Source: Closterium sp. Naga37s-1
Lineage: Eukaryota > Streptophyta > Zygnematophyceae > Desmidiales > Closteriaceae
Reading direction: 5' to 3'
NCBI GenBank assembly: GCA_947471745.1
Contig: CANJKZ010000541.1
Span: 434,001-498,000, forward strand
Length of the DNA stretch: 64,000 bases
A model generated the notes under the pieces. It was not told the DNA's origin. It ran no database searches and was given only the letters and a program-made list of their open reading frames with translations. Both the position numbers and the translations under genes were made by a program. Each line of letters begins with the position of its first letter. Within the stretch, counting starts at the first letter, position 1. Of the stretch, positions 10,801 to 19,800 are shown piece by piece.

Positions 10801-13800
10801 CCCGAATTGCTTGAAGTCAACGCGGGAAAAACAGCTTCGAAAATGCAGGCACTTGGAGGTTCGGAAAACTTCCGAAACCCTTTTGCCCTGAACCCAAGTA
10901 GGGGCGAGACACAAACTGGGCCCAATTTGTGAAAGCTTTCTGCAGTTCAAGGGCTGGGCTTTAATTCGCCCTGAGCACGACCATGTTGAGGGCGAACATG
11001 TTCGTGTTTGCCTTTTGGCGGTAGTTTACTACTGTCGCACTGCCAAAAATCGTGAAATTTGCAATGTATTTCACTACCTGACTGCTGGTATGGTCAGCAA
11101 GGTTTGTGGAGCTCAGAAAACAATGACGTAACCCGGTTGGATGAGCACGGGCCGAAAACGAACGTGTTCGCGTTCGCCCCAGCTCGAACACTGCCGTTCG
11201 GCGAACCGAACAGTGTTCGGTTCGCCGAACACCTTTTAAAAAAAATGGTGTTCGATGTTCGCCTGTGAGGGCGAACATCTTGCATGCTAAGGCAAACACG
11301 AACGTGTTGGGGGCAAACACATTCGTGTTCGCCCTTGGGCATCATTTGTTACGCTCGAAATACGCAACGGCGGGCAGGGGAATTGCCAGAAACTGTGGAA
11401 AAAAATCTAGGCTGGATCAGCATTTTGCGAGATCTAGTTACGGATCCATAGTTTTTTTTATCCAGCTCGCCATTTGGATTTCCCCCCACGTAAGGCGAAA
11501 TCCTCTCCCCCTTCTATATCTACGAAATTTGCGATTGCTCGCCAACCCCCCACAACCCCCCAACTCACGAAATATGCGAACGCTATTCCTCTCAATCCTA
11601 TGCATACGAAATTTGCGAATGCTTACCCCCAACCCTCAACTTACGAGATTCTGCAGTATCCCTGTCTAATCGTTTCCCGAAAACCTAAATCTCGCATACC
11701 CAAGTCGAGACAGACTAACCTAAGGTAACTACTTAATTACGCTAAGTCCTAATGAGGTGATAACGGCGTGATGTGTGGGGGGCGTGGTAGTAATGGCTGC
11801 TGCTGAATAGCGCGACTAAGTCTGAGCTCAAACAGAATGTCCCGCAACGTAAATTGTAGATCGCGGGACAGTCGCGTCGAACACATTCGTGTTCGTTTTT
11901 GCCCTGAAACGAACACGAACGCGTTCGTGTTCGACGCGGCTCGGCAGCAGTAGCGGGGCGAACACCGAACGTGTTCGGGCGAAAAAAAAAAAAAAAAAAA
12001 ATCTTGTTCGGTTCGCCTCGAACGTGTTCGTTTCCATGCTCATCCCTAACGTAACCTATGTTGGATTATACACGTACAGCGTGTATACGCGTACTGTATG
12101 CACGCTAGCATGTATACGCTATGCGCTCATGGCTCAGCTCAGATATGGCATACGCTTTTTCGGGCAAAGGAAAGAACATCCTGGGCAGGGTGAAAATAAC
12201 TGTACTCCTATTCTCAATAAGGCGCGCCCTTTATACTCTCAAGTCGGAAAGGCGGGTGGGATGGGAGAGAGGTGGAGTTGACATTATCGCTAGGGAGAGA
12301 AGTAACTCGTATGGAAGAAGGAATTGAAAACAGGAATTGGCAAGTTCGCGATGGTGCTGGCTGGTAATTAGCTGGCTGGTGGTATTGTAAGTAGCGTGAG
12401 GCTTGTTGGGGGTACTATCTTACAGGTTGGAGATCGTAGATGGAATGGGTTTCAATGCGGTGGATGGGATGGGTTTCATTTCAATGTGTAGGTCTAAAAA
12501 ATCAACATTGCATCTCCCGTGCCTGAAAACTTCAAAGTCATATCCTTGCTTGCCTAGACCACGGATTTCCATTACGACATGATTGCCACAAACACATTTG
12601 AACACAAACATGTTTGTGTTTGACGCAGCTCGGCCACCCACGACGAACCCAACACAAACATGTTCGGGCGAACACGAAGATGTTTGTCCCGAACATAAAG
12701 GACCCAAAAAAAAAAAAAAAAACAACCTACAAAAGGCAAACCGAGAAAAGCTTGCAAGATCGCTGATCTGCGCAGAGCCGAGAAATGGGCGAAATCGCCG
12801 ATCTGTGGGGTCGACCCGACTCGAACCCAAGCCTACTTAACCCAACTTTATATCCTGAAACGTTGGACTCGCCAAGACCCGACCAAATCGGGTCGGTTGG
12901 GAACGGGTCGGGGCCGTTTCTTCACGCCCAGTGTAATTTCTACTCGACTAGACTCGACTCGGCACGAGCTCATGCTCATGCCTATCCCAATGTGGTTCAC
13001 TCAATTGGTTCTTGCTTATGCATGTCATTAAGCACGAATAATTGTATCCAATAAAGTTTACACTGGTATCAATCTTCCATAACTTTCTTTCCAGGTCGCT
13101 TTCCAGGAACAAATTCAGTGGCACGATTCCTGAATCCATTGGCAATCTAGTAACTCTCAACGATCTGTAAGATGTTCTTTCAGCTTCAGAAGACTTCACT
13201 TCACTTTGAACATACGCGATTTCTAGAAATGGGTGACAAGTTGTGTTTCTTCATGTTCTCTTCTAACAAATTCCAAGGTTGACACTGTGCTATCATTCGT
13301 GTCGTATCCACTTTCTTTTTCTTGTTGTGCATCTCTAGACGTTTCTTTGAGCTGTAATTTGGGCGGTGGTACTAGTCATGAGCAGGGGGCGAACATAAAC
13401 CCTAAACCCTACACGACTACAATGAAGGGTCCTGGAAAAAAAAAAACATAAAAGGCCAAAAACAAAGAACATGATCAGGTGTCCACCCTTCTGCTCATGT
13501 CTATTTGCACCTGTGACCCGACCAATTAAGTATTGGGGTCGGGTCTACCTTACCCGAAAAGGTTGTTTGTTTGTATCTAGCACAGGATACGACTTGCCAA
13601 ACTGCCTTTTTTTCTGATGAATATCCCTCTTTATGCCTGGTTCATGCTTCGTCTTTGTCAGGGATATATCGTTCAATAACTTTACCGCATCCATTCCATC
13701 CACTATTGGACGGATCACTACCTTGAAACACTTGTGAGTACTTTGCTGTGGTACTAAATTAGTGTGCCACCTCTGCTTCCATACTTGTGAGCTTTCCTCG

Positions 13801-16800
13801 TCATTCACATGTGACTCACATCCACAACGCAAGAAGCTTCGACTGCTGTTGATTATATTATATTGATGCACGCAGTGTGGACTGGGTGTGGTTGTCCATA
13901 AATGAATGATGTGATGCGACGTTCTTGAAGTGTGATTGTCGTCATAGTAGGAAAAAAAAAAAAAAGGAACAGCTGCAGTTCCCTTTCTCATTATACCTTC
14001 CAAGGTATTGAGGTGCTGACGGCGGCCGCTTTTGATGCATCATCTTAGCACAACGTTTCTTTGGAAATGCTCTATTAGAGCGGCTATCCTAGGGTCAGCA
14101 GTAACTAAGATCTTCAGATGCATGACTAAACAAAGGTTGCAGGTTTGAGAGTTTGAGGTCCAGGAGGGGCAACCTGTAATCTTAACAGGTCTAGATTACA
14201 CCCTCCACACGTGCATGCAGTAAGAGAAAGGTAGGGATGAGCATGAGGGCGAACCTTGTTCGTCCCGGGTCGGGCCGGTTCGTTTCTTACCTGGGCTGAA
14301 ACGTCGAACCGTCTTCAGTTCGCTTTTTGCCGTGGGCCAGAATGTTGGGTCGAACTGGCCCGACTCAAGTCGCGGCCCGGCCCGAGCCACAATGGCCTTG
14401 GTTGGACCGGCGTGTCATTTGTCGCACGAGCATTTAGGCCAGAGGGGATAAAAGTTGGAGCTCAATGAAGCTTAGTATAAAAGTGGGATTGGAGGTCGAA
14501 TTTTATTTTTAACACATTATTGAGCTCCAACTTTTGGTTGCCTTTAAGTCTAGTTTTGACCCGAATCTTAGCGCGTCTAAGTTGAAATGCCTAGCCCGCC
14601 CATGAACAATTCTGCCAACAAGACTTTCCAGCTAATGTATGCCTCTCAACGGTCAACGCGTGTAGATGTAGTCAACTTCAACTTCTGATCCTTCGCATTC
14701 CGTTTTAGGAAGTACAAAACCAGAAGCGGCCAATTTTTCTCTCCATTTAGGGGCTAAGAACCTGTAGCTTACTACATAGGAATCATGTTCTAAACTGCAA
14801 TCTCACTTGATTGTAGTAATACCCTGGACTGGGCCAGACTCGAACAAGCCGGTTTCGGGCTGAAAACGGTCCAGACGAACCGTTTCTGGCCCGGTCATCA
14901 TATGGCCGAAGCCAGACCTAGGTTCGGCTCAGCCGGCCCGTTTCGGCCAGTCAAAAGACATCTGCTAGCAGCCTACACCTAGACGTGAGCAAAAATCCGA
15001 AAATATTTTGGAACGAACACCTAAGTGTTCATCCCGAACTCGTTCGAGTGTTCGAATGTTTGCAAGCTCAAAATCTCTCAAACACGTAGGTGTCCGTGTT
15101 CGCAACTATGTGGCAAAAGACACGTCTTGCGTCTAGGACGCTGCGTCCTAGATGTAGGACGCGAGTTTGGGGGCTGTGAGACGCAGAAAAAGACGCATGC
15201 CCGGGCAGGCAAAAAAAACTTACAGGCAGCCAAAAAAACCTCTTATAGGGCATGGGAAGGGGGGGCTGAAGGACGTAGCTCACATTTGAGGCAATGTTTT
15301 CCTCCTGCAGCAAGAAGCATACTATTACTAGAGGAAGCCATAACTAAGGTGTGAAACCTAACTAAACCCACAATTGTTTATGAAGGAGAATTGGGGTGAA
15401 GTACAGAGGTGGAGCACAAATGAAGTATTTCTGCTTCTAAATGCACTTGGTGGTGAGCCATCTTTTGTTGGGTTTTCTAGATGTAGTGCGGTTGAGTGGG
15501 TTGGGTTTACAATTAAGGTTGGATGGTTGGGGGGATCACAAATTTGGTTGGGGTGCTGTTGCACATTCTTTCCTTGCCCATAGACTTGCATTGCTTCCAC
15601 ACCCCACCACTGTCTCCCAATCGCAAGCCTCTCACCACACGTTTTCAGACACACAATATCCCCTTAAAACCCAGGTCGAAATGGGTTGGGGGGGAGTCAA
15701 AATATCGCGAAACTTCACGACGAAATCGCGAATGTCAATTTCGCGCTTCGGTCAGCCTGAAAAAAAAAAAAACCGCCAAGCTTCCTGCGTCTTGGCGTGC
15801 GTCGGCGTCCTACATCCGAACGCTGCGTCTGGACGCAGGACGCCTTGAGCGTCTTTTGCCACATAGGTTTGCAAAGTGTTCGACGCGAACACTTTCGGTT
15901 GCAGCGCGTCATTTGATAGAAGTAGGTCGACAATTGAGCTCATTCTTGAGCTCCATCGTCCTTTAAATTTCAGAAAGGCATTTCGTCCCCTATCCTAGTT
16001 ACCTAGCCCATTCCCACGGTTTACATTTCGGATTTTAGCAGGAAATGTCAGGTCTAAGGTTAGGATTGCCGAGTTTTCTAGACCAGAAATTAGCAATATA
16101 ATGATTTAGATTAGAGTTTTGAAAGGCGAAATTATTGACCAGTAGTAATCCCACACTTTTCGCTATGGTCATCGTGGTGTTTCTTTTTAAGCAAGGGCAC
16201 CCTGATCTTTTTACATGGTTTGAGTGTGAGTATACTGAAAAGTACCCCTGAAATAGAACTGTTCGAGTTCGTTTCAAACACCTAAGTGTTCGGCCTTGCT
16301 CAAAATGTTCGACCCAAAACTCGAGCGTCGAACACTACCCTTGAGGAAAACTGTTCGAGTTCGGTTCGACTTGACCAAGTGTTCGTGAACTGATGGAGTC
16401 AAACGTGTTCAGTTCGCTCGTTGCTCATGTCTAGGCACACCCAAATCACTGTGCCCTACTAATAATTTTTTTCATGCATGGCACTTGAACTTCTTTGACT
16501 CGTCATTCTCTCCATCCAAGCACACGCTGACATCAAACTTCTCAATCCCCCCCTCTTGTCCCTGTGAATGCAGGGACCTCTCAGTAAATCATCTTTCGGG
16601 CTCCTTGCCAGAATCATTTGCGCGCCTTACTAACTTGGAAGATTTGTACGTATTCACATGTTCATCAAGGATTGTTCCTTACGAGCTGTAAATTTCCTGC
16701 TTTATTGAGATGTGCAGATAGAAATATGGGACGGAAGGTAGACAAGATATGATGCATATGATGACATCACACCGCAGAAAAAATGTCACCCCCTTCACTT

Positions 16801-19800
16801 TTTCTTTCATCGATTACTTTTTTTCATTCTTTCTTTCTTTTCCTTTTTTTACTTCACGTTACTTTAGTAAACCTGCTACTTTGCATGGCCTGTGAATTGC
16901 GATGGCCCCTCTTCAGATCTCTCGACGATAACAATTTTACAGGAAGCATCCCAAAGTCCTTTGGCAGCCTCGCACAACTTTATACCATGTAAACACCCTT
17001 CTCCTTGAAGTCTCCAACTAGTCATGTTTTCAGCCACGGCCAATACGGGATGACCCAGAGATCCCTGAAATTATTACATGTTTTGACATCGGCATTTTCC
17101 TGCAGTCTCCCTCTTGGACTTCTCTCTCGGCATTCATTTTCGACCTCACAACGTCTCCGTTTTATTCCAATAGTCAGAACGTTCGGCATCTCAAGAGCTC
17201 TAGCTCCTGTCCTAAACCGTGGACTTGCTCAGCGTGTAGCGTTTATTCGCTTGCGTGTATACGCAAAAAAGTCTATGCTAGCTGGTACGCTACACGCAGT
17301 CAGAGGGCTGCCCGAAAAAAATAAGTTGCGATAAAAAATGCCAATTTGTTTTTTTAGCATTTCAAAGAAGTCGAAATGCACATCCGCGGTCTACTCAAGC
17401 ATGTGTTGAGTGCAAAATGTGGTTTGCACGTCAACCTACCACCTATTCGTCTGTGGTGAAGGTAAATGAAGCTTTCTCTTTGAATGAAATTTGTTCTGTG
17501 CGAGGTGCACTTTTCTGTGCTTTACGTTTGGGCGTTTACGGTTCGTGAATCGCCTTAACGGTTCATGAGTTATGCGAGTGTTTCTGACGTGTTGCTTTTG
17601 TGAGAGTTTATGAGTGTTTACGGGTGTTCGAGAGTGAGCGCGAGAAAGTCCGAGATTTCGTGTGTGTTCGTGTTATTTCGTGTGTTCTGCGAGTCACGAG
17701 TGTTCGCGAGAGTATTGTGAATGTTCATGAGTTTGTTCGTGAAACGTTCGTGTGAGTTCGTGAGTTGCAGTTGGGCCCAACTCCTCACTCAACTTAGAAT
17801 CACCACTGTGGTTCTGCACTCAACTTTCTTAGGCCGAGTGCTTTCCGGGTAGGTGTTTCTTATAAAGCCTACACGATAAGATTGCAATGAGCTGTGTGGC
17901 AGGGTAAAAAAAAACGACCGCTTTTTTTACAGAATACCGTAAAAAACGGTTTAAAACGGTTCCATGAGGTGTTTTTCGTTTCAAGAAAAAATCGGCCATT
18001 TTATGGGACCAGATTGACGGCAAAATGCAGCAGGATGAACCCCTCACTGCATGTGTGCATGTGGGCACGATTGAAAATGTATTCGACCTTGTTTTTTTCC
18101 TTTTTTTCTCTTGGTGACAAGAGTTCTCTAACAAAAAACCGGCCGTTTTGTTTTTTACATTTTCGTAAAAAACGGACCGTAATTTACATAAACCGTATTT
18201 TTTAACCTTGCAGTGTGGTATGATTATTGTGCTTGTAGCCCAATGGGAGTGAGTTGTCATATAACAGAGCTCCAAGCAATGATCGCCCCTCATGGATATC
18301 GTACTCGATGTTTTTTGGGCACACAGGACTCTGGTGGGAACTGGACTCAGTTGCCCTCCTAGAAAATCCCCATGCGGGGTGCAGCAGCTCCCTGGCAGTG
18401 TCTTCTGCTCCAAATGCCCCTCCTTCTGCGCCACTTGCGTCAAGCCAGCACCTCGTGAGCCGAAAACGTTGGTCTGCTAGATATCCCCCTTCCATACGTT
18501 TCTTTTTCTTTAAATTTCACAGTTCAGATCCAGAGCATGCCCACTGCAACCTCCTAACTCCCATCTCCATGCATGAGCCACCATGCCACCATGCATGAGC
18601 CACCATGCCACCATGCATGAGCCACCATGCCACCATGCATGAGTCACCATGCCACCATGCCACCATGCATGAGACACCATGCCACCATGCCACCATGCCA
18701 CCATGCATGAGCCACCATGCCACCATGCATGAGCCACCATGCCAGCAGCAAGCATCAGCAGTGCTGCTGCTCTTCTTGGATAGTACAAACCAATGAAATT
18801 GGACGCACATAACACATATCACACAATGTGTTCTCTTCAACTCAAAGCTTTCTGAGCGTCTCACTCCTTCCTTGGAACTGCTGTTGTCTCCATGTCTGTG
18901 CTTTCCCATGTCCATCCCTCCGCATCCAATGTCCATCCCTTCCAATGACCATCCCTTCCCATGTCGGTCCCTTCCCATATCCTTCCCTTCCCATGTCCAT
19001 CCCTTCCCATGTCCATCCTTTCCCATGACCATCCCTCCCCTTCCCCATGCCATCCCTTCCCATGCCCATCCCTCCCTCCGTATCCCATGTCCATCCCTTC
19101 CCATGACCACCCCTTTTCCTCCCTTGCCCATCCCTCCCCTCCCATGTCCATGCCCTCCCTGCCTCCTCCAGCGCCCCCCTCCCCATTGCTAGACAGCACC
19201 ACGGCGTCCCCATCCCCCCCCAATGCCTCCCCAGCATTCCCTCCCCCACCTGAGACGCCCACCTCCCAGCCTGACGGCCTGTCAGCGGCAGCCATTGCCG
19301 GCATTTCCGTGGCTGCGTTGGCTTCCCTGCTGCTTCTTCTGGTTGGCGGGCTGCTATTTTGGAGGAGTTACAAGAAAGAGCGGGAGATAGTACAGGGAGC
19401 AGCGACAGCAGACAAAAAAGGCGAGGATGCAGTACTGCAAGTAGAAACAGATTCACAAGGTGCAACTATGGTTCCCTTTCCCTTGCTCTTTATCAAACAG
19501 TAACTATTTCTTGCAAACATTTGAGCACAATGCAATCAGTGGCAAAGCAGCAGCTAAAGACATCGGAAGGCTTGCATGTGCTCTGGGCGTTTATCCTCCA
19601 TCCCACGAGCAGGTCTGGCAGGCAGCGTGGCGGCGTGGCACTGCACGGAGTACTCCCTGGAGGAAGTGCTCACAGCCACCAGCAACTGGGCGAGTGACAA
19701 CCAGCTGAGGTCGGGCGCCTTTGGTGACGTGTACAAGGGCGTGTCTCCGCGCGATAGCACCACCCTGTGGGCCGTCAAGCGAGCCAAGCTGCTTGACGCT

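Larger units (their letters stand above)
14745..16805 (+). repeat. LRR exon-plus-intron segmental duplication, copy 2
   Basis: Partner of 630-2030 (see there). It keeps ACCCTGGACTGGGCCAGACT uninterrupted at about 14820, the empty site of the 709-1464 MITE. It is itself interrupted at 14980-16433 by a different, composite MITE. It carries the LRR exon 16574-16645. Confidence 0.8.

Noticed and set aside
11438-11632. Conserved minus-strand ORF (SIRKFRM ... SNRKFRR) also present at 45835-46395 and 50381-50695
   Set aside because: It recurs only because it lies in the core of three related MITEs. Length and frame differ between copies and no known domain is visible.
18517-19465. Long ORFs through the CACCATG and CCCTTCCCATG repeats
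   Set aside because: Simple-repeat translation within a gene A intron; only the part from 19172 on is supported as an exon by splice sites and phase.
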